Notes: generated by a model not told the origin, from the letters alone. A DNA stretch of 64,000 bases from Stenotrophomonas sp. ISL-67 (GCF_018612915.1 NZ_JAGGRL010000001.1:124001-188000), one strand, 5' to 3'; positions 8,345-18,267 are shown, numbered from the stretch's first letter. Numbers and translations: made by a program.

Positions 8345-9166
8345 TCAATCGTTCGCCGCCGACAACGCCTTGCCACGCCGCGTCGCGGCATCGATGGCGC
8401 GCCCCACGATCGCCTCGAAATCTTCGCCCTGGAAGCTCTCGATCGCCGCCTGCGTGGTGCCGTTCGGCGAGGTTACCCGGCGCCGCAGCTCAGCGGGGGC
8501 CTCGCCCGACTCTTCGAGCATGCGACTGGCGCCCAGCAGGGTCTGCACCACCAGCGTGCGCGCGGCGTCGGCCGGCAGGCCCTGCGCGATTCCCGCCGCT
8601 TCCATGGCCTCGGCAAGCAGGAAAACGTACGCCGGGCCACTGCCGGAGACGGCGGTGACCGCATCCATGCGCGCTTCATCCTCGATCCATACCGTGCGCC
8701 CGGCGCTGGCCAGCACGGTGTCGGCCTGGGTGCGCTGTTCGGCGCTGACGCCTGCGGTGGCAAACAGACCGGTCACGCCTGCGCCCAGCAGTGCCGGCGT
8801 GTTCGGCATGGCGCGCACCACCGCGCCAGCGCCGCCCAACCAGCGCAGCAGTTGCGCACTGGTGATGCCGGCGGCGATGGATACCACCAGCGGGGCCTGG
8901 GCCTGGGCGATGTCGGCCAATGACGCACAGACATCGCGCAGCACCTGCGGTTTCACCGCCAGCACCCATACGGTGCCCTGCGCGGCCGCTTCGGTGGCGC
9001 TGGCGTAGGTCTTCACCCCGAACTCGGTGGTGAGCTGGCTGCGCAGCTCGGCAACCGGTTCTGCCACGTGGATGTTGCCCGGGGCAGTGCCCTGGCGGAC
9101 CAGGCCGGCGATCAGGCTGCGTGCCATGTTGCCGCCGCCGATGAAGGTAATGGAATCGCTGCTCAT
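8345..9166 (-). CDS. proC: Pyrroline-5-carboxylate reductase
   Basis: Cytosolic enzyme of 273 residues that reduces pyrroline-5-carboxylate to proline with NAD(P)H. The Rossmann nucleotide site FIGGGNMA is at residues 8-15. The C-terminal half holds the family signature region with SGSGPAYVFLLAEAM and a conserved RRRVTSPNGTT. Length matches the family. It lies downstream of yggS on the same strand, a pairing widely seen in proteobacteria, separated here by a GTAG repeat (9178-9233). Confidence 0.95.
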   Translation of the reverse strand: MSSDSITFIGGGNMARSLIAGLVRQGTAPGNIHVAEPVAELRSQLTTEFGVKTYASATEAAAQGTVWVLAVKPQVLRDVCASLADIAQAQAPLVVSIAAGITSAQLLRWLGGAGAVVRAMPNTPALLGAGVTGLFATAGVSAEQRTQADTVLASAGRTVWIEDEARMDAVTAVSGSGPAYVFLLAEAMEAAGIAQGLPADAARTLVVQTLLGASRMLEESGEAPAELRRRVTSPNGTTQAAIESFQGEDFEAIVGRAIDAATRRGKALSAAND

Positions 9167-9177
9167 GGGGTCTCCGG

Positions 9178-9233
9178 GTAGCGCCGGGCTCTGCCCGGCC
9201 GGTGGGTGGCAGCGGGGCAGAGCCCCGCTCTAC
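9178..9233. repeat. GTAG...CTAC inverted repeat (SMAG-like) between yggS and proC
   Basis: A 56-bp unit that begins GTAGCGCCGGGCTCTGCCCGGC and ends GCAGAGCCCCGCTCTAC. The two ends are inverted copies, each a short palindrome. Its right end supplies the TAG stop codon of yggS (9230-9232). Confidence 0.8.
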
Positions 9234-9919
9234 GTGTTGCGTGCGCCAAACAAGGCGGTGCCGACGCGGACCATCGTGGCGCCGTGGGCGATGGCCTCGG
9301 GGTAGTCGCCGCTCATGCCCATCGAGAGGGTATCGGCCTGCGGGTAGCGGGTGGCGAGGTCGGCAAACAGCGCGTGCATGCGTTCAAAGGCCCGTGCACG
9401 GCGATCCGCGTCCGGCCACGGCGCCGGGATGGCCATCAGCCCGCGCAGGCACAGGCGCGGTTCGGCGGCGATGGCGGCAGCCAGCGCCTGGACAGCCTCT
9501 GGTGTGCAGCCGTGCTTGCTGTCTTCGTCATCGATATTGACCTGCACCAGCACGTTCAACGGCGGCAACGCGGCCGGGCGGTGCGCGGCAAGGGCGGTGA
9601 CCAGCCTGGCCCGGTCCACGCTCTGCACCCAGTCGAAGCGCTGCGCGGCCAGGTCGGCCTTGTTGGACTGCAGGTGGCCGATCAGGTGCCACTCCAGCCC
9701 CAGTGCGGCCAGCGCGTCGATCTTGGCCACTGCTTCCTGCACGTAGTTTTCGCCAAAAGCGCGTTGGCCCTGCGCGGCCACTGCGGCCACGGCGTCGGCC
9801 GGCTGGGTTTTGGAGACCGCCAGCAGCCGGGGCGTTGGCCGCCCGGCAGCCGTGGCCGCGTTGTGCAGGTTCAGCAGGAGGGTGGACAAGGGCAGCGCGG
9901 TCACGGGCAGGGCACTCAA
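9230..9919 (-). CDS. YggS/ProSC family PLP homeostasis protein
   Basis: A 229-residue PLP-binding protein with an alanine-racemase-like barrel. The PLP lysine is in LLAVSKTQP (K37). The family signature LSMGMSGDYPEAIAHGATMVRVGTAL appears near the C-terminus, ending in FGAR. Members buffer pyridoxal phosphate and affect amino acid metabolism. The first start is TTG; a GTG at codon 6 is a reasonable alternative since neither has a clear ribosome binding site. It is divergent from pilT, as in many gammaproteobacteria. The TAG stop is contributed by the adjacent GTAG repeat. Confidence 0.9.
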   Translation of the reverse strand: MSALPVTALPLSTLLLNLHNAATAAGRPTPRLLAVSKTQPADAVAAVAAQGQRAFGENYVQEAVAKIDALAALGLEWHLIGHLQSNKADLAAQRFDWVQSVDRARLVTALAAHRPAALPPLNVLVQVNIDDEDSKHGCTPEAVQALAAAIAAEPRLCLRGLMAIPAPWPDADRRARAFERMHALFADLATRYPQADTLSMGMSGDYPEAIAHGATMVRVGTALFGARNT

Positions 9920-9934
9920 GGGGGCAGGGGCAGC

Positions 9935-9989
9935 TCTAGAAAGGGCGGTTCTAGAAAGGGATTTCCCGGTGGATCAGGGAGGCTATACT
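9935..9989 (+). promoter_or_regulatory. Putative pilT promoter region with two direct repeats
   Basis: TCTAGAAAGGG occurs twice (9935-9945 and 9950-9960) with a 15-bp period, followed at 9984-9989 by TATACT, a good -10 hexamer about 55 bp before the pilT start. No convincing -35 was seen, so the repeats may bind an activator. No factor is assigned. Confidence 0.4.
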
Positions 9990-10043
9990 GCCGACCGGGG
10001 AAAGATCCTTCCAGTCGCAGCAGTCTATGGGGAGTAGCAGCGT

Positions 10044-11081
10044 ATGGATATCGCCGAGCTGTTGGCGTTTTCCGTGAAGAACAAAGCGTCGGACCTTCAT
10101 CTGTCGGCAGGCCTGCCACCGATGATCCGCGTGGACGGCGATGTCCGTCGCATCAACATTCCTGCCTTGGACCACAAGCAGGTGCACGCGCTCGTTTACG
10201 ACATCATGTCGGACAAGCAGCGTCGCGATTACGAGGAATTCCTCGAAGTCGACTTCTCGTTCGAGATTCCCAGCCTGGCGCGCTTCCGCGTCAACGCGTT
10301 CAACCAGAACCGGGGCGCGGGTGCGGTGTTCCGTACCATTCCGTCCGAAGTGCTGAGCCTGGAAGACCTGAACACACCGCCGATCTTCCGCGAGCTGATC
10401 GACCAGCCGCAGGGCCTGATCCTGGTGACCGGCCCGACCGGTTCGGGCAAGTCGACCACGCTGGCGGCGATGATCGACTACATCAACAAGAACGAATACG
10501 GCCACATCCTCACTGTCGAGGATCCGATCGAATTCGTGCACACCTCGCAGAAGTGCCTGATCAACCAGCGCGAAGTGCACCGCGACACGCACGGCTTCAA
10601 TGAAGCGCTGCGTTCGGCACTGCGTGAAGATCCGGACATCATCCTGGTGGGCGAACTCCGCGACCTGGAAACCATCCGGCTGGCGCTGACCGCGGCCGAA
10701 ACCGGCCACCTGGTGTTTGGCACCCTGCACACCAGTTCGGCGGCCAAGACCATCGACCGCATCATCGACGTGTTCCCCGCCGGCGAAAAACCGATGGTGC
10801 GCTCGATGCTGTCCGAGTCGCTGCGTGCGGTGATTTCGCAGGCGCTGCTGAAGAAAGTGGGCGGCGGGCGTACCGCGGCGTGGGAAATCATGGTTGGCAC
10901 CCCGGCCATCCGCAACCTGATCCGCGAGGACAAGGTGGCGCAGATGTACTCGGCGATCCAGACCGGCCAGCAGATGGGCATGATGACGCTCGACCAGCAT
11001 CTGCAGGACCTGGTCAAGCGCAGCCTGATCACGCGCAACCAGGCCAAGGAATACGCCAAGGACAAGCGCATCTTCGAGTAA
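10044..11081 (+). CDS. pilT: Type IV pilus retraction ATPase PilT
   Basis: Hexameric ATPase of 345 residues that depolymerises type IV pili for twitching motility, at the cytoplasmic face of the pilus base. Walker A GPTGSGKST is at 130-138. The Asp box, Walker B (DIILVGELRD) and His box follow. The PilT-specific AIRNLIRE motif (in PAIRNLIREDK) is intact. The N-terminal PAS-like domain carries ASDLHLSAG. A ribosome binding site GGGGAG lies about 10 bp before the ATG. pilU follows after 126 bp. Confidence 0.97.
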   Translation: MDIAELLAFSVKNKASDLHLSAGLPPMIRVDGDVRRINIPALDHKQVHALVYDIMSDKQRRDYEEFLEVDFSFEIPSLARFRVNAFNQNRGAGAVFRTIPSEVLSLEDLNTPPIFRELIDQPQGLILVTGPTGSGKSTTLAAMIDYINKNEYGHILTVEDPIEFVHTSQKCLINQREVHRDTHGFNEALRSALREDPDIILVGELRDLETIRLALTAAETGHLVFGTLHTSSAAKTIDRIIDVFPAGEKPMVRSMLSESLRAVISQALLKKVGGGRTAAWEIMVGTPAIRNLIREDKVAQMYSAIQTGQQMGMMTLDQHLQDLVKRSLITRNQAKEYAKDKRIFE

Positions 11082-11094
11082 GGACAGCGCCGAA

Positions 11095-11116
11095 GAGAAC
11101 GGCAGGAGCCGTTCTC
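11095..11116 (+). other. Hairpin between pilT and pilU
   Basis: GAGAACGGC-AGGA-GCCGTTCTC forms a perfect 9-bp stem with a 4-nt loop 14 bp after the pilT stop. There is no T-tract, so it is more likely an mRNA-stabilising or processing element within the pilTU transcript than a terminator. Confidence 0.5.
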
Positions 11117-11207
11117 AACGTCGCGAAGCGACGGCCCGCAGGGTGCCCGGCAGGATGCTGGGCATAACGTTGGCCGGCCCTCGGCAAGGCATCCGGAGCC
11201 CACCGCA

Positions 11208-12350
11208 ATGAACACCACCAGCACCACCATCGACTTCACCTCGTTCCTCAAGCTGATGGCGCACCAGAAGGCGTCGGATCTTTTCATCACCGCGGGCATG
11301 CCGCCGGCGATCAAGGTCAACGGCAAGATCTCGCCCATCACCCAGACGCCGCTCACGCCGCAGCAGAGCCGCGACCTGGTGCTGAACGTGATGACGCCGT
11401 CGCAGCGCGAAGAATTCGAAAAAACCCACGAGTGCAACTTCGCCATCGGCCTGTCCGGCGTGGGCCGCTTCCGCGTGAGCTGTTTCTACCAGCGCAACCA
11501 GGTCGGCATGGTCCTGCGCCGGATCGAGACGCGCATTCCCACCGTGGAAGAGCTGAGCCTGCCGCCGATCATCAAGACACTGGCGATGACCAAGCGCGGC
11601 ATCATCCTGTTCGTGGGCGCCACCGGCACCGGCAAGTCGACCTCGCTGGCCGCGATGATCGGCTACCGCAACCTGAACTCGACCGGGCACATCATCACCA
11701 TCGAAGACCCGATCGAATTCGTGCACAAGCACGAAGGCTGCATCATCACCCAGCGCGAAGTGGGCATCGACACCGACAGCTGGGAAGCGGCGCTGAAGAA
11801 CACCCTGCGCCAGGCGCCCGACGTGATCATGATCGGCGAGGTGCGTACCCGCGAAGGCATGGACCACGCCATCGCGTTCGCCGAAACCGGCCATCTGGTG
11901 CTGTGTACCCTGCATGCCAACAACGCCAACCAGGCGATGGACCGCATCATCAACTTCTTCCCGGAAGACCGCCGCAACCAGCTGCTGATGGATCTGTCGC
12001 TGAACCTCAAGGGCGTGGTCGCCCAGCAGCTGGTGCCTTCGCCGGATGGCAAGTCGCGCAAGGTGGCGATGGAAATCATGCTGGGCACGCCGCTGGTGCA
12101 GGATTACATCCGCGATGGCGAGATCCACAAGCTCAAGGAAGTGATGAAGGAGTCGGTGCAGCTGGGCATGCGCACCTTCGACCAGAGCCTGTTCGAGCTC
12201 TACCAGGCCGGCGAGATCAGCTACGAGGACGCGTTGCGGTATGCCGACTCGCAGAACGAGGTGCGCCTGCGTATCAAGCTCTCCCAGGGCGGTGATGCAC
12301 GCACGCTGTCGCAGGGCCTGGACGGGGTGGAGATTTCCGAAGTCCGCTGA
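11208..12350 (+). CDS. pilU: Twitching motility ATPase PilU
   Basis: PilT paralogue of 380 residues, an accessory retraction ATPase that works with PilT. Walker A is GATGTGKST. Walker B is DVIMIGEVRT, and the His box region is GHLVLCTLHANN. The N-terminus carries ASDLFITAGMPP, equivalent to the PilT domain. The extended C-terminal tail (after residue ~345) is typical of PilU. GGAG lies about 12 bp upstream of the ATG. Confidence 0.95.
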   Translation: MNTTSTTIDFTSFLKLMAHQKASDLFITAGMPPAIKVNGKISPITQTPLTPQQSRDLVLNVMTPSQREEFEKTHECNFAIGLSGVGRFRVSCFYQRNQVGMVLRRIETRIPTVEELSLPPIIKTLAMTKRGIILFVGATGTGKSTSLAAMIGYRNLNSTGHIITIEDPIEFVHKHEGCIITQREVGIDTDSWEAALKNTLRQAPDVIMIGEVRTREGMDHAIAFAETGHLVLCTLHANNANQAMDRIINFFPEDRRNQLLMDLSLNLKGVVAQQLVPSPDGKSRKVAMEIMLGTPLVQDYIRDGEIHKLKEVMKESVQLGMRTFDQSLFELYQAGEISYEDALRYADSQNEVRLRIKLSQGGDARTLSQGLDGVEISEVR

Positions 12351-12465
12351 ATCTGCGGAAGCGGAACCAGGGCGCGTACGGTGCAATGCCGGCGCGCCTT
12401 TGCTGTAAGTGGTGTTTCAAGGGGCCGGCACCGTGCCGGTAGCACTGTCACTGAAGAGAATGCAC

Positions 12466-13050
12466 ATGGAATTGCATGATCCGTACCGCGCACCGGCAAC
12501 CATTCCGATGCCACCTGCTTTACCCGGCGCGCTGCCAGAGACGCGTCTCCAGCCGCAGGCGATCTCCGGCGCGGCCGAGTACTACTCGCCCTCCACGCTG
12601 AAACTGGTGCTGCTCTCACCCACCACGCTCGGGCTGTACCCGCTGTACTGGTTCTGGCGGAACTGGCAGGCGATCAAACGGGAGACCGGAGGCGACCAGT
12701 GGCCCTGGGCGCGCGCGCTGTTCTCGCCGATCTGGTCGTTCTTCTGCTTCCGCGAACTGAGTGACGCGGCCAGCAGCCGACGTCGGGAGCTGGCCTTCGC
12801 GCCGGGGCTGCTGGCGGTGACCTACTTCCTGCTCAACTTCGCCAGCCGCCTGCCCAACGCCGGCTGGATGCTGGCGCTGTTCACCTTCGTGCCGCTGTTG
12901 CCGGTCAACAGCCTGCTACGCCGCTACCACCAGGATGAGCGGGTCGACATGGGGCGCATGGACCGGTTCAACGTCTGGCACATCCTGGTGATCATCGCCG
13001 GTGGCCTGCTGCTCCTGTTCGCCCTGATCGGGACCGTGGCCGAAAGCTGA
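12466..13050 (+). CDS. Small membrane protein resembling DUF4234
   Basis: A 194-residue protein with a Pro-rich N-terminus (MELHDPYRAPA) and four hydrophobic segments. The region LKLVLLSPTTLGLYPLYWFW resembles the start of DUF4234-type domains, with later segments around LLAVTYFLLNFASRL, WMLALFTFVPLLPV and HILVIIAGGLLLLF. The ATG at 12466 is chosen because GAAGAG lies about 7 bp upstream; another ATG is two codons earlier. It follows pilU by 115 bp but has no known pilus link. Function unknown. Confidence 0.7.
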   Translation: MELHDPYRAPATIPMPPALPGALPETRLQPQAISGAAEYYSPSTLKLVLLSPTTLGLYPLYWFWRNWQAIKRETGGDQWPWARALFSPIWSFFCFRELSDAASSRRRELAFAPGLLAVTYFLLNFASRLPNAGWMLALFTFVPLLPVNSLLRRYHQDERVDMGRMDRFNVWHILVIIAGGLLLLFALIGTVAES

Positions 13051-13142
13051 GGGGGGCAGATGGCGCCTGCCGGCGGCAGGCGCCATTGATGAAATCTGCT
13101 CATGACCACCAGCGTCTGCGCCGGTGCTATCTCCGGCGGTAA

Positions 13143-14165
<1,023 letters not shown>

Positions 14166-14230
14166 CGGGACGTCGATTTCATGCCCTGCCCATCGTCGTA
14201 GTGAATGTACCCATCTGCGAGGAAACGGTC

Positions 14231-14439
14231 ATGAGCGACACCCCCCGGTCAAAGGCCCTGCGTCGTACTTCCCCTCCATCGAAAAGACCTATGGGCAGCC
14301 GGTCGGGCACTGGCTGGCCCTGTTGGCCACCCAGGGTGGGCTGAAGCACATGGCGCTGGTGGGCTACCTGAAAGACCAGCATGGCCTGGGACACGGTCAT
14401 GCCAACGCGCTGGTGGCCCACCATCTGAGAGGGAGCTAG
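14231..14439 (+). pseudogene. DUF4287-family small gene with a frameshift in a C tract
   Basis: An ATG preceded by GAGGAAA opens MSDTPRSKAL, but the family-like sequence lies in another frame: GPASYFPSIEKTYG, then LKHMALVGYLKDQHGLGHGH, ending at the TAG at 14437-14439. The two frames meet at the run of six C at 14241-14246. One extra C would give a continuous protein of about 70 residues beginning MSDTPPVKGPASYF. DUF4287 proteins carry the GLGHGHANA motif seen here. It could be a true frameshift, a sequencing error in the homopolymer, or a phase-variable tract. Confidence 0.7.
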
Positions 14440-14540
14440 GCAGACACGCGGCGCATTCCTTGCGGGCTGAATCAATTTCACCTGCAACTGTCACGCCGAT
14501 CGTGTCTAATACCGCTCCCCACGTGTCTGGCCCCACCCCC

Positions 14541-15248
14541 ATGTCCCTTGAATCCCATGGCCCCGCGCCGTGCGACGACGCTGACGGCCATCTGGTCACC
14601 GCCGGTCCGCTGACCCCGCCGCCGGACAGCGCCGGTACCCTGGCCGATGAGAAGGCGCTGCGCCATTCCGTTGCCGAAGACGTACAGGGCATGGTCCTGG
14701 CCACGCTGGTGGCGTCGCTGGGCCTGGCGATCTTCGCCAAGGGCGGGCTGATGATCGGTGGCATGGCCGGGCTGGCCTTCCTGGCCCACTACGCGTTCGG
14801 CTGGAACTTCGGCCTGGTGTTCGTGCTGGTCAACCTGCCGTTCTACTGGGTGGCGGTGCGGCGCATGGGCTGGGAATTCACCCTGAAGACCTTCGCAGCG
14901 GTCACCGCCTGCGGCGTGCTGACCGACCTGCTGCCGCGCTGGGCCGATTTCGCCCACATCAGCTCGCTGTATTCAGCGCTGGTGGGCGGCGCGGTGGCCG
15001 GGCTGGGCATCCTGTTCTACATCCGCCACCGCGCCAGCCTGGGCGGCATTGGCATCTTGGCGGTGTACCTGCAGCGCACTCGTGGCTGGAGCGCCGGCAA
15101 GGTGCAGATGTCGTTCGATACGCTGCTGATGGGCGTGGCATTCTTCGTGCTTTCGCCGGACAAGGTGATGTATTCGGCGATCGGCGCGGTGGTGCTGAGC
15201 CTGGTGTTGATGTTCAACCATCGGCCGGGGCGGTATATGGGCGTTTGA
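14541..15248 (+). CDS. YitT family (DUF161) membrane protein
   Basis: A 235-residue inner-membrane protein of the YitT type with about five to six helices. Conserved YitT features are visible: a helix with GGMAGLAFLAHY, then NLPFYWVAVRRMGWEF, a TACGVLTDLLP block, and a glycine-rich GGIGILAVYLQRTRGWSAGKVQ segment typical of the family. The start at 14541 gives a hydrophilic ~50-residue N-terminal region; earlier in-frame starts would only lengthen it. The transported substrate is unknown. Confidence 0.8.
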   Translation: MSLESHGPAPCDDADGHLVTAGPLTPPPDSAGTLADEKALRHSVAEDVQGMVLATLVASLGLAIFAKGGLMIGGMAGLAFLAHYAFGWNFGLVFVLVNLPFYWVAVRRMGWEFTLKTFAAVTACGVLTDLLPRWADFAHISSLYSALVGGAVAGLGILFYIRHRASLGGIGILAVYLQRTRGWSAGKVQMSFDTLLMGVAFFVLSPDKVMYSAIGAVVLSLVLMFNHRPGRYMGV

Positions 15249-15264
15249 GGCGCGGCGTACCCCG

Positions 15265-15288
15265 GTAGCGCCGGCCGTTGACCGGCCC
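15265..15288. repeat. Single GTAG palindrome (SMAG-like)
   Basis: GTAGCGCCGGCCGTTGACCG begins a 24-bp unit whose arms CCGGCC/GGCCGG are nearly perfect. It lies between the convergent YitT-type gene and tag. Confidence 0.65.
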
Positions 15289-15303
15289 AGGCGATGTCCG
15301 GCT

Positions 15304-15846
15304 TCACCGTACGCCTGCAGCCCACGGAGGGGCCAACTTCGCCAACCGCTTGTACACCGGGCAATCCTTGCCATGCGCCCCCGGCAGGTAGCCCAGGCTC
15401 ATCAGGAACTCTCCGGTGATCTCGCCGCCGGTGAAGCGGAACGTCTTCTTGAACAGCTTCACCCAGTCAGCCTTGTCACGCGGGTGGTGCGCGTCCAGCC
15501 ACGCGGCGAAACTTCCATGGCTGGCCCGCAGTTGCTGGATCACCTGCGCGTTGTGGATGGCCGCATGCACCTTGAGCCGGTTGCGGATGATGCCCGGGTC
15601 GTTGAGCAGCCGTTCCACATCGCGCTCGCCGTATGCGGCCACGGTGTCCACGTCGAACTGGCTGTAGGCCGCGCGAAACCCCTCGCGCTTCTTCAGGGTG
15701 GTTTCCCAGCTCAGGCCGGCCTGGTTGATTTCCAGCAGCAGGCGCTCGAACAGCTCGCGTTCGTCGCGCTGCGGGAAGCCATATTCGTGGTCATGGTAGT
15801 GACCGTGCACCGGGTGGCCCGGGGCGATGAGGCAGTAACCGCTCAT
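15304..15846 (-). CDS. tag: DNA-3-methyladenine glycosylase I
   Basis: Base-excision repair enzyme of 180 residues that removes 3-methyladenine from DNA. The zinc-snap ligands are visible: C5 and H18 (in HYHDHEYGFP), and near the C-terminus His and Cys in AHGKDC. The substrate pocket helix LLLEINQAGLSWETTLKKRE and the segment EFLMSLGYLPGAH fit the family. The ATG at 15844-15846 gives the standard N-terminus with Cys at position 5; longer upstream frames are opposite to other genes. Confidence 0.95.
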   Translation of the reverse strand: MSGYCLIAPGHPVHGHYHDHEYGFPQRDERELFERLLLEINQAGLSWETTLKKREGFRAAYSQFDVDTVAAYGERDVERLLNDPGIIRNRLKVHAAIHNAQVIQQLRASHGSFAAWLDAHHPRDKADWVKLFKKTFRFTGGEITGEFLMSLGYLPGAHGKDCPVYKRLAKLAPPWAAGVR

Positions 15847-15954
15847 GGGTGCGTCTTCGATGGAGGGTAGGTCGGCGCCCAGTTTACGGCCGCCGCGGCT
15901 GCGCCACAGCCCGGACTCACGCCGGTGCCTGGACGCAGCGGGTAGAATGGGCTC

Positions 15955-16521
15955 ATGCCGATGCCGTCCATCTCTCTTGCCGATCACCTGCTGGTCGCGC
16001 TGCCGTCGCTGACCGACCCGACCTTTGCGCGCACGGTGGCCCTGATCTGCCAGCACGACGAGAACGGTGCCATGGGCGTGCTGGTCAACCAGCCGTCCGA
16101 GTACACGCTGGGCGATGTGTTGGCGCAGATGGAAATCCAGACCGACGATCCGGCCCTGCGCGACCAGTTGGTGCTCAACGGTGGGCCGGTGCATCCCGAG
16201 CGCGGCTTCGTCATCCATGACGATGCACGCGGCTGGGAATCGAGCCTGCAGGTGGGCGAGGGCGTGTACCTGACCACCTCGCGCGATATCCTCGAAGCCA
16301 TGGCCCGCGGCGAAGGCCCGCGCAACACGCTGGTCACGCTCGGCTGTGCCGGCTGGACCGAGGGCCAGCTGGAGAGCGAGATTGCCGAGAACAGCTGGCT
16401 GACCGTGCCGGCCGATGCCGAACTGCTGTTCGCCACGCCGCTGGAACAGCGTTGGCAGGGGGCCGCCGCGCGGATCGGGGTGGACCTGTTCCGGTTGACG
16501 GACTACAGCGGCAATGTCTGA
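15955..16521 (+). CDS. algH: YqgE/AlgH family protein
   Basis: Cytosolic protein of 188 residues of the AlgH/YqgE family. Its role is poorly defined; it was named from alginate regulation in Pseudomonas. Family patterns include [18 protein letters not shown] near the start, [28 protein letters not shown] and [15 protein letters not shown]. It overlaps ruvX by 8 bp in the widespread algH-ruvX-pyrB order. TAGAAT about 10 bp before the start could be a -10 box. Confidence 0.92.
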   Translation: MPMPSISLADHLLVALPSLTDPTFARTVALICQHDENGAMGVLVNQPSEYTLGDVLAQMEIQTDDPALRDQLVLNGGPVHPERGFVIHDDARGWESSLQVGEGVYLTTSRDILEAMARGEGPRNTLVTLGCAGWTEGQLESEIAENSWLTVPADAELLFATPLEQRWQGAAARIGVDLFRLTDYSGNV

Positions 16522-16981
16522 AGCGGCCACCATCCGCCGCGACGGTACCGTGCTTGGCTTCGATGTGGGCTCGCGCCGGATTGGCGTGGCCATCGGCAGT
16601 TCGTTCGGTACCCACGCCCGCGCCATCGCAGTGGTGGACGTGCACGGCAACGGCCCTGACTGGACCGCGGTCGAGCGCCTGATCAAGGAATGGCGGCCCG
16701 ACGGCCTGGTGGTGGGCGACCCGCTCACCCTGGATGGCCAGGACCAGCCCAACCGCAAGCGTGCGCAGGGCTTCGCCCGCCAGCTGCGGGAACGTTTCAA
16801 GCTGCCGGTGGTGCTGATCGACGAGCGTTCGAGCTCGGTCGAAGCGGCCCGCCGGTTTGCCGTCGAGCGCGCCGAAGGTCGCAAGCGCCGCCGCGATGCA
16901 GCCACGCTGGATGCGGTGGCCGCGGCGGTAATCATCGAACGCTGGCTGTCCTCGCCCGACGACGCCACCCCTGTTTCCTGA
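16514..16981 (+). CDS. ruvX: Putative pre-16S rRNA nuclease / Holliday junction resolvase-like YqgF
   Basis: RNase-H-fold nuclease of 155 residues, implicated in 16S rRNA 5' maturation. The acidic active-site pattern is complete: D17 in [15 protein letters not shown], the mid-region [11 protein letters not shown], and [11 protein letters not shown]. The C-terminal [18 protein letters not shown] is typical. Translation is coupled to algH by overlap, and pyrB starts 16 bp downstream. Confidence 0.95.
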   Translation: MSEAATIRRDGTVLGFDVGSRRIGVAIGSSFGTHARAIAVVDVHGNGPDWTAVERLIKEWRPDGLVVGDPLTLDGQDQPNRKRAQGFARQLRERFKLPVVLIDERSSSVEAARRFAVERAEGRKRRRDAATLDAVAAAVIIERWLSSPDDATPVS

Positions 16982-16997
16982 CCCCCAGACCCTGCCC

Positions 16998-17948
16998 ATG
17001 ACCGCCTCGCAACTCGATTCCGACGGACGCCTGCGCCACCTGCTGACCCTGGAAGGTCTGCCCCGCGAAACCCTGCTGCAGCTGCTCGACCGCGCCGGCC
17101 AGATCCGCGATGCGGCGGTGGGCCGGGTCGGCAACAAGCGCCATGTACTGGGCGGCTCGGCGGTATGCACGCTGTTCTTCGAGCCGTCCACCCGCACCCG
17201 CAGTTCGTTCCAGCTGGCCGCGCAGCGGCTGGGCGCGGACGTGCTGAACTTCGATGCCTCCACCTCGTCCACGCGCAAGGGCGAAACCGCCTGCGACACG
17301 CTGAAGAACCTGGAAGCGATGGGCGTGCGCGGGTTCGTGGTGCGCCACCCGGATGATGGTGCCGTGGCCGAATTGGCGGCGGCGGCGGGCGAGGGCACCG
17401 CACTGGTCAACGCCGGCGACGGCCGCAGCGCGCACCCGACCCAGGGCCTGCTGGACATGCTGACCCTGCGCCAGGCCAAGGGCAGCGATTTTTCCAGGAT
17501 GAAGGTGGTGATCGTCGGCGATGTGAAGCACTCGCGCGTGGCCCGCACCGACCTGCATGCACTGCGCACGCTGGGCGTGGGCGAGATCCGCGTGTGCGGC
17601 CCGCAGTCGCTGCTGCCGGATGATGAGACGTTGAAGGGCTGCATCGTCGGCCAGGATTTCGACCAGATGCTGGAAGGCGTAGATGCGTTGATGATGCTGC
17701 GCCTGCAGCGTGAGCGCATGGAAGAAGGCCTGGTGCCGTCGATCGAGCAGTACCACGCCGAATACGGGTTGAACGCCGCGCGCCTGAAGCGCGCCGGCCA
17801 GGACGCGGCCGTGCTGCACCCGGGCCCGATCAACCGTGGCGTGGAAGTCACCGACGAAGTGGCCGACGGCCCGCAGTCGTGGGTGTTGCGCCAGGTGGCC
17901 AACGGTGTGGCCGTGCGCATGGCGGTGCTGGAGACGTTGTTGGGGTGA
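16998..17948 (+). CDS. pyrB: Aspartate carbamoyltransferase catalytic chain
   Basis: Second step of pyrimidine synthesis, 316 residues. The carbamoyl-phosphate signature FFEPSTRTRSSF contains S64-T-R-T-R68. HPTQGLLDMLTL and HPGPINRGVE are both intact. Neither pyrI nor pyrR is adjacent; Pseudomonas has pyrR between ruvX and pyrB, so that gene is missing from this version of the cluster. An RAYT repeat region begins immediately downstream. Confidence 0.96.
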   Translation: MTASQLDSDGRLRHLLTLEGLPRETLLQLLDRAGQIRDAAVGRVGNKRHVLGGSAVCTLFFEPSTRTRSSFQLAAQRLGADVLNFDASTSSTRKGETACDTLKNLEAMGVRGFVVRHPDDGAVAELAAAAGEGTALVNAGDGRSAHPTQGLLDMLTLRQAKGSDFSRMKVVIVGDVKHSRVARTDLHALRTLGVGEIRVCGPQSLLPDDETLKGCIVGQDFDQMLEGVDALMMLRLQRERMEEGLVPSIEQYHAEYGLNAARLKRAGQDAAVLHPGPINRGVEVTDEVADGPQSWVLRQVANGVAVRMAVLETLLG

Positions 17949-17960
17949 GGGGGCGGGCGG

Positions 17961-18104
17961 CTTCGGATGGTCTAAACGTCGGATGAAACATGGGGGCGGT
18001 GTTTTTGCCGTCTTCGGATGCTTGGGCCGCGCTGCGCGCGGTGTCCGGCCAACGGCCGGGGCTACGAATTTTTACGGGCCCATTGGGATTGGGATCAATC
18101 AACC
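17961..18104 (+). repeat. RAYT-associated extended repeat, copy A
   Basis: A 144-bp unit that begins CTTCGGATGGTCTAAACG, continues through GCTTGGGCCGCGCTGCGCG and a GTCCGGCCAACGGCCGG palindrome followed by CTACGAATT, and ends near GATCAATCAACC. A tandem copy follows 149 bp later. Confidence 0.9.
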
Positions 18105-18109
18105 GTTGG

Positions 18110-18251
18110 CTTCGGATGGTCTAAACGTTGGATGAAACATGGGCGGTGTTTTTGCCGTCTTCGGATGCTTGGGCCGCGCTGCGCGCGGTGTCCGGCCAAC
18201 GGCCGGGGCTACGGATTTTTACGGGCCCATTGGGATCGGGATCAATCAACC
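18110..18251 (+). repeat. RAYT-associated extended repeat, copy B (tandem)
   Basis: A 142-bp direct copy of the preceding unit, differing by a 2-bp deletion in a G run and a few substitutions (for example CTACGG instead of CTACGA). It ends 60 bp before the 3' end of the transposase gene. Confidence 0.9.
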
Positions 18252-18267
18252 AAAGGCCGGCATCCTG

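Noticed and set aside
14179..14487. A 102-codon minus-strand frame over the DUF4287 region
   Set aside because: Antisense to the recognisable DUF4287-like sequence; no ribosome binding site or family pattern.
17961..18251. Tandem 145-bp repeats considered as a CRISPR array or integron-type array
   Set aside because: Only two direct copies with a palindromic core and no spacers; they match REP/RAYT repeats elsewhere in the window.
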